The notes beneath the pieces were generated by a model. That model was not told where the DNA came from, did no database searches, and saw only the letters and a list, made by a program, of their open reading frames with translations. This document shows, piece after piece, positions 1-10,805 of a DNA stretch of 64,000 bases. How positions within the stretch are numbered: the stretch's first letter is position 1; every line of letters starts with the position of its first letter. The DNA is from Chlorophyllum brunneum (taxonomy: Eukaryota > Basidiomycota > Agaricomycetes > Agaricales > Agaricaceae), in the NCBI GenBank assembly GCA_963576785.1, contig OY756141.1, positions 3,038,001 through 3,102,000 of the forward strand, in the 5' to 3' direction. Both the position numbers and the translations under genes were made by a program.

Positions 1-58
1 CTGTCAGTATACAGTCCTTCCTTCACTTTATACTAATTATTGACCTATCGTCCATAGT

Positions 59-1451
59 CGACCTTGGCGTGACCATGCGTGTCAAATATGGTTTCTTGCT
101 CCAGAACTTCACCGAGACCGACACCATTCCTGTGTTCAGAACCGAGTCCCAGTACGTATCCTCCACCCAATCACCGCGCCTCATTTCTCACCTAGTTACA
201 GGGACCGCATGCTCGCATCTGCGATGAACTTTGCTATCGGTTTCTTCGGATGGCCATACGAAGATCAATACCAGCAATCCATTACTATCGAAGCCGACAA
301 CGTTTGTCACTACCTTTTCCTTCTCAATTACAATGCACTCATTTTGTTCCCAGTTCAATAATACCCTTGCACCATACAAGACATGCCCTAATGCGCAAAA
401 TAGCTCAAAGTCTGACCGTGGCGTGTGGTACGTCAGTCGCTGGGCTGATAAATACCTTAAGGATGCACAGACACGGTTGGGAAAGGAAATCAAAGGGTTC
501 GATTTGACCATTGAGGATGTATACACTATGCAGCAGATGTGTGCTTACGAGGTGAGTTTCCAGTGTTTCTTCTATTTCAGCTGGTCCGCTGATGTGATGT
601 AATCTCTAGACTGTCGCCATTGGCTATAGCAAATTCTGTGAATTGTTCACTGAGGAGGAATGGGAAGGATTCAACTATTCGTGAGTGTTTAACGAATCGC
701 TTTTTCTCGTCCATCTTGCTAATGCGCTGCATTCTAGGATGGACCTGTACTTCTGGTACGGATCTGCATATGGTTCTCCCGTCGCTCGCATCCAAGGGAT
801 CGGTTGGATTCAAGAGCTCGTCGCACGTCTCACTCACAAACCCATCCCCGTTCATAACACATCCACCAATTCCACTTTAGACGATAATCCAGTTACTTTC
901 CCGCTTAATCAGAGCTTGTATGTCGATGCGACGCACGAGGTCGTCGTTCTTAATAGTGCGTACGGCAACACTCACGAGAGAATTGGTCGCTGACGTGGCA
1001 TTGTCACATAAAGTCATCACTGCACTCAACTTGACGAGCTTTGCTGAACAAGGTCCCTTGCCGTATACACATATTCCTGAAGATCGCAAATTCCGCGTTG
1101 CGGAGCTCGCACCGTTTGCGACGAACGTACAACTTCAACGTAAGTCACAGTTATCTCTTTCGCGACTTCATTTCCGCTTAGCATGCCCATTTCTTCCTTG
1201 TAGTACTCGAATGCACATCCCTCCCAGGCCCACAAATCCGCATCATTGTCAATGATGGTGTTGCCCCTCTGACAGGTATCAAAGGATGTCCTGAGCAGAA
1301 AGATGGCATGTGTCTTGTTGATACTTTCGTTGATGCCATGCGCGAGAATATCGAGAGCAAAGATTGGAATTGGGATTGTCATGGTGATTGGGAGGTCCCG
1401 CCTGGTACGGAATGGTCAACCACCACTGGCGACCCTCCAGCGAGGAGTTGA
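59..1451 (+). CDS. histidine acid phosphatase (phytase-like), 3' part
   Basis: Hydrolyses phosphate monoesters such as phytate; family members are usually secreted. The 5' end lies outside the window, so the signal peptide and the RHGxRxP nucleophile motif cannot be seen. Exons read from the sequence are 59-151, 202-301, 354-551, 610-680, 738-955, 1014-1139 and 1204-1451, all in phase, ending at TGA 1449-1451. Family signs are the RVKYGFLL block, the proton-donor region VDATHEVVVLN, and the Cys-rich tail (GIKGCPEQKDGMCLVDTF) typical of phytase and PhoA-type enzymes. The donor motif reads His-Glu rather than the usual His-Asp. The assignment to clade 2 histidine phosphatases is firm; phytase versus general acid phosphatase is not decided. 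Confidence 0.85.
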
Positions 1452-1588
1452 TTCTAAGTACTGTTGCATGTCACGATATCAAATAATCTTGGTTATTGAC
1501 ATTCCTTTGTCTTATCATACTAATGCAGAATGGGTTATCTGATAAATATCCGATATTCATTGGGGTACATTTCTTCACTCTAATACAC

Positions 1589-2920
1589 CTAGTTGATGGA
1601 GATGGAGTACGCGTTGATGCTGAGGGTAGCACTCCCTGTAACACAAGGTCTCGTCAACACCGTCTTCAAAACAAGTCAGAAGAGGAAGCTTACCAACGAA
1701 AGGCTCCGTCCCAGCCTGGGCTTGAACGAGGAATTGGTTGGAAGGTACGCCTTGGTTGTTAACAAGGAAAGCTGGGTGAAGGTTTTTAGCTTTTGCATAT
1801 AGGAGTAGCCTCAAAGCCATGAACGCACTCAAGAATGATTTAAGATCCTGGTTAAAGTTCGTGATCTCATTTGGAGCGACAAAGGAGAAGACAGTCCATG
1901 TCGCCACAGTGCCTTTGAACAATTTCCAAGTCACGCCATTGACGCTATAACAGGAATTTCGTTGACTTTTAATATTGGCGTGAGTAACTGAGAGTTTGGT
2001 CATACCTTGCAGTGCCGATTTGAGAACCAGCGGGACCAGCACTAAAATACCATATCATCAGCTCAACATCCCAATTTCAACAATAGAAATAAAAACCCAC
2101 CCTCCTCTAGTGCTCAACCAAACCATACTGTAGCATAAACCTCCGTAAGCTTTACGTGTCAATATCCAATAGGAGAATGGGTTGCGTACATTTCGAAAGT
2201 GGAGGTAGAGGAAGCTCCTCCAGTACCAGCGACGTTAGACAACCACAAGTCGTATGATACATCAGCGACGAGATCAGACGAGGCAGAACTATAGGTCCAA
2301 GACCAGGTAGTGGGGATTGAACCGATCTGTGAGATGGTCTTGCCTAGGCCTGTTCGGAGATCCAGATTCGCGTCTAAGATGGAACAAGTTCAAAATATGT
2401 AGGATGACGAAATTGTGTTGTAATTCACTCACAGCTCTTGACATTGAATGGACCTTTTGAACCAGGTTGTTAACTGTCGATGGATAACGAGAATAGAACG
2501 AAGAACATACCTCCCTGCCAAGTATATGTCGTATGCCAAGTAATAGCGTTACCATTGGTACTTGTAACCTGAGAGGTTTGGGAGCCTATCCAATGTCAGA
2601 TCGAGCATGAGGGAAATACATATAATTAGTACACACCGCTGGTAGCAGCAGATTCTCCCCAGAGATTATTCTCGAGAATGAAACGGCTAATTCAAATATC
2701 AGTATGTATGAGAATCCATTGTCCGTTGACTTACCCGTTCGCCTATCGTCATACACGCGTTAGTCAAACGTGGATCGAAGATAAAGATGTATATTACCTC
2801 AGACTCAGTCGCGAACTGAGCGGAGAGGACAGCACCGCGTTTCTCCAAGGTGTTGTTCGCCTCTTCAATGGGAGATGCGAGAACGACGGCAGAAAGCGCG
2901 AGAAGCGATAAAACCCTCAT
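1589..2920 (-). CDS. GH12 endo-beta-1,4-glucanase / xyloglucanase
   Basis: A secreted cell-wall-degrading enzyme of glycoside hydrolase family 12, predicted at 254 aa. Eleven exons: 2798-2920, 2735-2742, 2637-2686, 2511-2585, 2433-2453, 2190-2373, 2101-2127, 2006-2041, 1829-1944, 1694-1771 and 1589-1635, summing to 765 nt. The N-terminus MRVLSLLALSAVVLA is a signal peptide, followed by a short propeptide ending in Lys-Arg. GH12 hallmarks appear in order: ENNLWGE, TWQGG, VKSYAN, FEIMVWLS with the nucleophile Glu, FVAPNEITNF and GTEPFVG with the acid/base Glu. The first catalytic block is split by an intron inside FEI. Exon 2 is only 8 nt long, and without it the frame does not join. An A/T-rich CATAAATA stretch lies just upstream of the ATG on this strand. 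Whether cellulose or xyloglucan is preferred cannot be read from sequence. Confidence 0.9.
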
Positions 2921-3673
2921 TGCAAGAAGTATCCTATTGATAAGGAGAGAGAGATTTCGACGCGTATTTATGGGGCTCAGTGACTGCAGGACGGCCCGCT
3001 GCATTGACTCCGGGATGAAGGAAACGGAGAATTAGCGACCCATCGCGGGGAAACCTGACGTTCGTGGGCTAAAGAACAAAGGTAATCAAGAAGGGGAGAT
3101 GTGGACGATGAGAACGCAAAGGTGAGAAAGGGAAGACAAATTTCTCAAAGTGAGAATTAACCGGAGTGGACTGTTGACGTGACCAAAGTCAATACACAAA
3201 AAAAGAATATCCTGAGAAACTGGAGACTTTTTCAGGCCAGAGTGTCTGCTGTATTTAAAAGGACGCGTTCGTCACTTGGACATGTGCCCCTGTGCCTCTG
3301 GTCAATCAGACGGTGACAAAACAGACTAGCCGGCACAGCTGTGATCCTTACAACTTCTGGTAACCATATCCAGGCCATGATTGGGCACACGGCCTTGACA
3401 CATGCGTCGAAGAGAGTGGAGTGGGGAATCAGCATTTTCCAATGAGGTGAGAAACAAGGTCCGCATCAAAGGGAGTGCAGTGAGGATCAATCTACTCCAA
3501 GCTGGGGAAAGCGGACCCAAGACTGGATTTGTCGGAAAAATCGAATTACGCGAAGTGGTGTAGAAACACATGTATAGTGAGAGCACCGCAGCCTGTCAAT
3601 GGAATATATTTCAGACATATCTGCTCGGAAATTAGATCCACTGACGAGATGAACCTGAAACCACTTACAGATC
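2921..3673. other. intergenic: upstream of GH12, downstream of PER1
   Basis: Contains the GH12 promoter (transcribed leftward) and the 3' flank of the PER1-like gene. The open frames here are short, lack family motifs and overlap one another on both strands. I see no additional gene. Confidence 0.6.
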
Positions 3674-4748
3674 TCATATTCTTTCTTCGCGCCAGCTAGG
3701 ATCGAGACTATCCTCAACCAAAAAAGGGTACCAATAGTAGGCTATTGGTACAGTAACTAAATGCCACAGCGCATGGGCATCGATGACCAAACCCCAGGGT
3801 GGAAAGTCGAATAGTTCTAGGGCCGTCGCCGCTGTTGTCAGAGCCACAAAGACTCCTGCTTTCGCAGCAAATGAAGGGCGATATGACTTTGGACGCAAAG
3901 CAAATCTCCGCAAGAGAGAAAATGAAGTGGGCATCGAGTATAGAAGCCAGAGGAGGTTGTGGAGCAAACCAACCACGAGATTGAAAGCCATGTTGTATGT
4001 ATAATCAAATCTTGGGAGTAGCGTTAAGTATGTGATATGAGCGAAAAATGCGAGGGAACACGACCAAGTTAGAGCATAAAACTTCCAGCTCTTGGATGCC
4101 TTGGAAGTTTGTGTTAACTTGTTAACTGGGCGGTAGAGGTGGGATAGGCGGATGGTCGTATAGTACAAGGCATACATAATGGCTAAGGCAGCTGAGAAAT
4201 AATCCATCTTCTCAGTGAACGGCAGGTCTGCAAAACTCAATGAGTCAGGGAACTTACAAAAGCGCATCTGACTGCTTACCCCGGGTGTGAAAAATAGATG
4301 ACCATATCCAGGCATTGATGCTGGTCAACGACCACACCAAGTAGTAGAAGCGCATAGGATGCTGCCGTGAAACCCGTTGCATGATCTTTTTTGCGCCCTG
4401 GATGTGTGCCCACATGTTGAAAAGAGAGAACAAAACGGAGGCAGGCTCCTGGATACCGCCTAGACGCCAGAAAGGCCATTTCCCGTAATATTGGTGTATC
4501 CGCGTTCCACGAGCCTGATCCGACTCTGTAAGCTGGTGCATACAGTCATATCGGCAGTCATCTAAACACGACCAGCGTGTAAGGTATAGAGGTAATGGTT
4601 GGGCGAGTCGTGTTGTGGCTGCCGGACATCGGCTAAATTGGCACTGCGAGACACATGTCGTGAATTCTGGTCGTCTATCTCCAGAGGAGGCAGAGACGAG
4701 AGTGGAGGAAAGTATCCAAAGCACCGGGGTAGTGTAAGAGATCCTCAT
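3674..4748 (-). CDS. PER1: PER1/PGAP3-like GPI-anchor remodelling protein
   Basis: Acts on GPI-anchored proteins in the secretory pathway. The family is needed to remove the sn-2 acyl chain during lipid remodelling of the anchor. Two exons, 4280-4748 and 4227-3674, encode 340 aa. Visible features are an N-terminal signal peptide, a luminal Cys-rich segment (CVSQCQFSRC, CLDDCRYDC), the core HQYYGKWPF..GIQEPASVLFSLFN, the FHTRD-LPFTEKMDYFSA block across the splice junction, about six further hydrophobic segments, and the late DAHALWHL motif. The His and Asp residues of these motifs are the conserved set of the CREST/Per1 superfamily. Length matches yeast Per1 (about 350 aa). The gene is divergent from HOS2. 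Confidence 0.93.
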
Positions 4749-5171
4749 GGCAGAGGACAGCTCAGTGGTCGACTGCGCCAGAAGTTGCTCAGGACGAGAT
4801 GTGGCTTAGTCACCGTGGCTGTGTTCCTCAACCCATCCGAGTTTTCGTCTAACTTAGCTTCAGGCAGTACTTGAACAACCCGCCGTCGAAGAGCAGCACT
4901 CCACTCCCCCGTTACATATCTTTCTACAGTTTGACCTCAGGTACGCTCGTAAGTAGTATGTTGTGTTCAACTTACCCGGATGCATGGTGTATACTTACAT
5001 TACTGGAGTCTAAAGTAGACCGAAACTCGAGCCGAACTTGGATACGATACCCGAAACCCCTCACGTCCAAGAGCTGCTAGACAAACCCGACAGGCTTGGT
5101 GAAGCTTCCGACTGAGTACAATTACATCTTGAAATTTCCAGATCAAAAGCTTCATAGAGATTTAGATACAC
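4749..5171. other. divergent promoter region between PER1 and HOS2
   Basis: A 423-bp intergenic stretch between two divergently transcribed conserved genes, so it must hold both promoters. I see no repeat, no tRNA and no coding motif in it. Confidence 0.6.
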
Positions 5172-7300
5172 ATGGTTCGGACTTCACAAGCAACTTCGTT
5201 AACCTTCTCGTCTTCCCCTTACTTTTATGACCGGGGCCATCATGGAACGGCCCAGCCCATAACAGAACGCATCAATGTAGGACTGTGGTTTCAATGCGTT
5301 TTGTGTTCCTTCCTAACCATCACCCTAGCCTCATTCAAGACCGATCGTGTCCTATTACTTTCCCAAAGGGGTCGGTGCGCAACATTATGGGGTATCTACC
5401 TTTTATGTGCAGGTGAGAACTACAGTAATAACGCATCTTTCCTAGGAACGACATCCCATGAAACCCCATCGTCTAACCTTGACCAATGCACTCGTCATGG
5501 GTTACGGCTTGGACAAGCAGATTCATAACATCTACGATCCCCGACCGGCTACCCAAGAAGAACTCGAGATGTATCATGATCGTGACTACATCGAATTCTT
5601 ATCAAGGTATATATTTCTGTAGCAGTCCTAGATAACTCATTCATAGGCATGAACTAGAGTTACACCACAGAATCAGTCACAAACCGATATGAAGCAGATG
5701 ATCGAGGCGTTCAACTGTATAGAAGACTGTCCCGTCTTCTCTGATATGTATGATTTCTGTCGCTTATACGCTGGTGCTTCGTTGGCAGGGGCCCGAAAAC
5801 TATGCGCTGGAACAACAGATATTGCTATAAACTGGTCCGGAGGTCTACACCACGCCAAGCGAGGCGAGGCAAGCGGTTTCTGCTATGTAAATGATATCGT
5901 ACTTGCCATTCTCGAGCTCCTCAGGTTTAGAAAACACCACCTTTCGCGTCCCTTGACTGCCACTGACTTTAGGACATTTTAGATATCATCCGCGGGTCCT
6001 ATACATTGACATTGACATTCATCACGGTGATGGTGTCGAGCTCGCGTTCTATCAATCCAACCGCGTCATGACTGTCTCCTTCCACAAGTATACTGGCGAG
6101 TTTTTTCCGGGTACAGGAAAACTCGACGATAATGGTAACGGACCCGGAAAACATTTCTGCCTCAACGTTCCACTGCAGGATGGAATCGATGACGAAATGT
6201 ACTTGACGATTTTCAAAACTGTAATAGACGATACGGTCACCGCATTCCGACCTACGTCTATCGTCCTTCAGTGTGGTGCCGATTCCCTTGGTTGCGACCG
6301 TCTTGGAGCCTTCAATCTCTCAATTGCAGCACACGGCGAGTGCATCAATTTCGTTCGTAAATACAATGTCCCCCTTCTTGTTGTCGGCGGCGGAGGATAT
6401 ACTATCAAGAACGTCAGTCGATGCTGGACGTACGAAACATCCGTGCTTGTTGGCGCAGAAATTCCCGATGAGCTACCGCAAACAGTCTACGACGCTTTCT
6501 TTGCCGACTCGCACTGGAAACTCCACCCTCCCTTGACAGGGAAAGTCGACAACCAAAACACACCCGCATCATTGAAACGTATAACCATGAGCATTCGCAA
6601 CAAGCTCCGATATTTACAAGGTGCACCTAGTGTCGCGATGCAAGAAATTCCACCGGATATACAAGGCTTTCTCGCTGAAGAAGAACGGAATGCCGAAGAG
6701 AGAGATGAGGAAAGGGGTACGGGTCAAACTGGTGAAACAAGAAACGATAGACACGCAGGACGAGGCGAGCTTTTCGATGGAGACGACGATAACGATGTGG
6801 ATGACTTGCCTTCCGGTACTCGTGGAAGAAGTAGAAGAGGAAAACCACGTGGAAGGGGTCGGACAAGAGCACGGGCGAGAGGAGCTGCAACCATTTCAGC
6901 AGAAGCAGATGCGACGAGTCTTATGTCAACGCCAAACGTCGAGGAAGGTGATGAAGCTACTGTCCCTTCCACAACATCGAGGGGTAAGGGTAGAGGTAGA
7001 GGTAGAGGACGGGGAAGGGCACGTGGAAGAGGTAGAGGGCGCGGAGCAAATGCTACAGCAACCAGGGAGGGCACGGCGACACAGGAGACCGCCGATGTGT
7101 CGACACCGGTCACTCCAGTTGAAACCTCCACACCAGTTGAGGGATCTGCAACTCCAGCTGATACGTCCACACCCTCTGATATTGCTATTTCTGGCCCTGC
7201 TGCACCTAAAGACACGACGGAAGCAGAAGCAGAAAAACGACAGGAGAACGCCATGGATATCGATTCTGATGATTCGATGGACATTGAAGATGATGAGTGA
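5172..7300 (+). CDS. HOS2: HOS2-type class I histone deacetylase with Arg-Gly-rich tail
   Basis: Zn-dependent lysine deacetylase; in yeast Hos2 is the catalytic subunit of Set3C. Exons 5172-5276, 5329-5391, 5446-5606, 5658-5924 and 5983-7300 give 637 aa. The HDAC domain starts at [15 protein letters not shown] and has [14 protein letters not shown], the catalytic [19 protein letters not shown], the Zn-binding [15 protein letters not shown], and [28 protein letters not shown] places it with Hos2/HDAC3 rather than Rpd3. Where Rpd3-type enzymes have HYGPGHPMK, this one has HYGERHPMK, as expected for Hos2. After about residue 430 the protein continues into an acidic linker and a low-complexity tail with two blocks of RG/RGR repeats (around codons at 6820-6890 and 6985-7050), then Thr/Pro-rich and acidic ends. 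Yeast Hos2 (about 450 aa) lacks this tail. Confidence 0.93.
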
Positions 7301-7462
7301 AGCTGGAATGAGGGCGTTTGTCTGATATTAATGTATCGTTATTTGTACACTATAGGTAGTACAGTCTTAATTCGAGGTTGCTAGACGGATTATACAACGA
7401 ATGCTTCAAAGCCGAGGTAGCTTGACACTTAAAATTTGCATCTCAATCCTGGATCGAGCCGT

Positions 7463-10400
7463 TCATTTCTTTGTGTCCATGCTCTTGGTCAAAGCCGCCA
7501 CCATGAGTGACTCCTTTCTCCGCTGTTCCCTGCGTACGAGTACCTTCTTTGCAGCATCAACATAGGTCGTTTTCCTCTCTGTGAAATCACCCTTCGCATG
7601 GCGGAATGCCTCGATGATCCGTTCACGTTGAGCACCCGTACTAGCAGCGTACGCATCTAGTCCTTCCTTCACTCGCACCTTGCGGCGCTGCTGTTCTACT
7701 TTCTCTATGGCACCAACTCCGTATCTGTAAACTAAGTACAATGGTGAGCAATCTTCTTCTCACATACCACAACACTCACGTTTCCGAGCCTTTCCCTTGA
7801 GATATTCCTTCCGAGTTCTGCCCTATGAGAGACTTAGACGACTTCTTAGAACGGGACAACGGGGAATTGCTTACTTCTTTCTTCTTCGGCGGGGACGGCT
7901 CGCGATGGAAACAATGGAAAAATCCCTGAAATTGTCAAGCGGACGAAAGTACGTGAACATAAACAGAACCTTACTCTTGTCTTATTGCTATCCTTCTGCT
8001 TGGCGACCTCTTCAATCTTCTTCGCTTCCGCTTTCCCTGTTTCAGAACTGGGTGGTTCTCCATCAGAAGAAACCATATTCATGATCCCTTCGGGTTATGA
8101 GTGATTAATTAAGATAAGATGCCGCGATGGTCTTACCACGCGGAACCGATGCAGATATTTCCAATGCTTCTTTCACCGGGGAGCTGGAGGGGGCTTGAAA
8201 CACGTAGATCAAGGTGTAGGTTGAGGTACGTACAACAACTTTTCGGCCACCTCTGATACGGATTCCAAAACGGATTCAACTTCTTCCGCCAGAGAGAATC
8301 CAGGAGACACCTCATACTCCCTGGTCCCTAATCGCGATGTTTCTTAGATACTGTTTTTTTTCAAAGAGACAAGGACACTAACGGTGGAGGTCAAGTTCGT
8401 TCATGTCAATGAGCCCAGCATTGGCTAGGGTCTGCGCCGCGAAGGCACTTAGTTTCAGGCACTAGAAACACGATATCAGCTCTTTGTCGGGTGTAATGAG
8501 CGCTGTATCAAATCCTACATGTTGCGTAGACCACCAGACAGCGAGACGCGATGGTTCAAGATCACAGCGCATATTCAACAACGGGAGATGCTGATAAAAG
8601 CTTTGTACTCCTCTTTCCACACCATTCTGCAGGTGCCGTAGTCTGAGCGATGAATTTGACCTGGTGAAAGGAGACATACATCATTTAGGATTTGCTCTGC
8701 CATCTTCCTTGTGGCCTCCTTTGCTGTGGGGCTGATAGCATATGTGATCGCATTTCTCAACCTGGCCACTGTTAGCTTTCTCTGGGGGATTGGCTTAGGT
8801 CCGGCCCCGGCTTGGTAAATCATACTGCCTATATGAAATCATATAGATCTCCTCCTATTAGCAGTGAGGACCTGCAACGTACCCCAGAAACCCTGATCAC
8901 CGAAGAACGGTACGACTACTGTCGGACGTCCTTTCGCCAAACCGATAGCAGTGGTTCCCGCACCACCATGATGCACAACTGCAGAAACGCGTTCGTTGTC
9001 GAACAGCCAATCGTGTGGGATGTTACCAAGGATAAAAATATGCGGAGGAATATCAACACCTCCCAGTCCACCCTGGGATCTAGAATCAATACCTTTGCAT
9101 CATTGGAAAAGGTTGGATCCTACCCATCCAGCAGAAACAAGCGCGCGTACGCCAGCTTGAGCCGTAGCCTCAAAGATTATTTCTGCATATCGTTATTAGC
9201 ACCGCTTTTTGCCTGAACTGGAGAGTCCGGCGTACTCGTCATAGCCTGAGGATCGTCAACGACAATAGAGCCGAATCTACAAATATATCAGATCACGAAC
9301 ATTGTAGAATCGTCGCCAGGCATACCCGATATAGATAGGAGGTTCTCCAGCATTTAGAAAGGTAACAAGATCCGCTGGTGGTTCGTACTTGGTCGCAAGA
9401 TCAAGGAAGTAGAATCCTACCACGTCTGAAGTGCGTATTATTTGAGCTAGTTCATTCCGGTCATTGAACAAACTTTACCAATATTATTTTGCCAGTCTTC
9501 GGGTTTCGGCACCAAAGCTGGACTCATGCAATACGTCCAAGGTATCTTCAGATCTTCCAAGATGCTAGGCCCTGTGCGAACATCTAGTACCTCCAAATTA
9601 AGGGAATGTTTTCGGAATTTGTTGATGGTATTGCCGATTCTACATCATCACGTCAACCAATATCTTGGTATGCATACGAGGACAGCTACCCTTGCCAAGT
9701 CAATAAATCAGCCGTAAAATAAGTTAGATAATTTGTCAGCCCAGGCTTGGCGTTGCTGCTCGTGATATTGACTAGTGGATGGGGGAAGGAGATTGTAGGG
9801 CTCCTAAGAGCATATTAGAGGGAGGAAAAGAGGAACGGAGATTGAACTAACCAAGGCATGGCTTACGGGGGGGGATAGGTGAACGCAAAATTCAATGAAA
9901 ACGATATGGTACACTTACTGAAGCTCATCTGAAGAGGTATTCCAAGTGCCTCCGCACAGTGGATGTGTGCGAAGCCTGGAGGATTCGAAATTATGGCATC
10001 AGCCACAAAAGCGCTCCCCGTTTGAGAAGGAGTATAGCACGATTTCCAGCATCCGTAAATCATCTAGAGTTTTGAGGCCGGGGGCGCGACAAGGCGTAAG
10101 ATATTGAAACATACCTCTTTCAGCATAGATATCTTCTTCTTTATGTCACCATTTGTTAGTGACTCTATCCCAGGTATTAGGCCAGGATCTGGGGGGTGGA
10201 TTAAGCTTTGAGTTCAATAGCATCGAAATCCTACTTACTCTTGACCATGTAACTCATAAGATCTACTGGATTTCCCCCGATGTTGAAAAATTCAAGGCCT
10301 TCGTCTGTTACAAATTGGCGAAACGTTTCGTGGGTCGCGATGCGAATCCTATTGCCGTCCCGCTGGAGCCGTTTTCCCAACGCGACGTACGGTTGCACAT

Positions 10401-10805
10401 CCCCTATATGCCGAGTCGGCTTGGGGCGAGCTTGGAATGGATGAAAACATACCTCGACTTCCAACAATCATTATAACAATATTTATACGGGGGCAACTCC
10501 TCCAATTCGTATCGATTGCAAACTCGTCCACGGGACGCGCATGGTCGTGAGGAAGCTCAGGAAATTCCGTCGGGCAGGCAAGGGAAAGATTAATACGGCC
10601 ATCGGCGTGGACCTGGGCGTTGGTTGATAAGTTCCCTTGGCTAGTTAATTCCGCATAGCCTAATCGAATGATGTCACTCTAACCACCTCTGATATTGTAA
10701 GGGGCAAGGAAACATACGCGAAGTTTGTCCGGGATGACTTCCGTCCGTGCTTGTGCTACTGTGACTTCCGCTGCCATCTACATGCTGAACCTGCTGAGAA
10801 CCCAT
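7463..10805 (-). CDS. sterol 3-beta-glucosyltransferase (GT1 family, UGT80/Atg26-like)
   Basis: Transfers glucose from UDP-glucose to the 3-OH of membrane sterols. I assembled 21 exons: 10718-10805, 10453-10659, 10239-10403, 10115-10188, 9919-10063, 9852-9861, 9690-9803, 9479-9639, 9326-9425, 9236-9276, 9124-9182, 8883-9072, 8680-8828, 8519-8626, 8383-8461, 8234-8327, 8137-8183, 7975-8087, 7875-7925, 7780-7822 and 7463-7731 (2307 nt, 768 aa). Domain marks in order are [17 protein letters not shown] (glycosyltransferase 28 N-domain), [43 protein letters not shown] and [10 protein letters not shown] (nucleotide-sugar site). Unlike yeast Atg26 it lacks GRAM and PH domains, so it is the short type. 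The C-terminus is a charged helical extension. The start at MGSQQVQ is the first ATG in frame. The exon 16/17 acceptor choice is the least certain junction. Confidence 0.88.
9852..9861 (-). other. 10-nt micro-exon of the sterol glucosyltransferase
   Basis: Exon 6 encodes only the middle of the T-M-P-W-S stretch that is conserved in sterol glucosyltransferases. It is flanked by an acceptor ending in GTAAG and a donor GTTAGT. Skipping it would shift the frame and remove the conserved MPW. Confidence 0.7.

Noticed and set aside
5392..5445. Reading through the second HOS2 intron
   Set aside because: The read-through frame gives no HDAC motif, while splicing at 5391/5446 restores [12 protein letters not shown] exactly.
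6621..7325. 234-codon plus frame and 186-codon minus frame over the HOS2 tail
   Set aside because: Both are shadows created by the low-complexity RG-coding DNA; the HOS2 frame continues from the catalytic domain without interruption.
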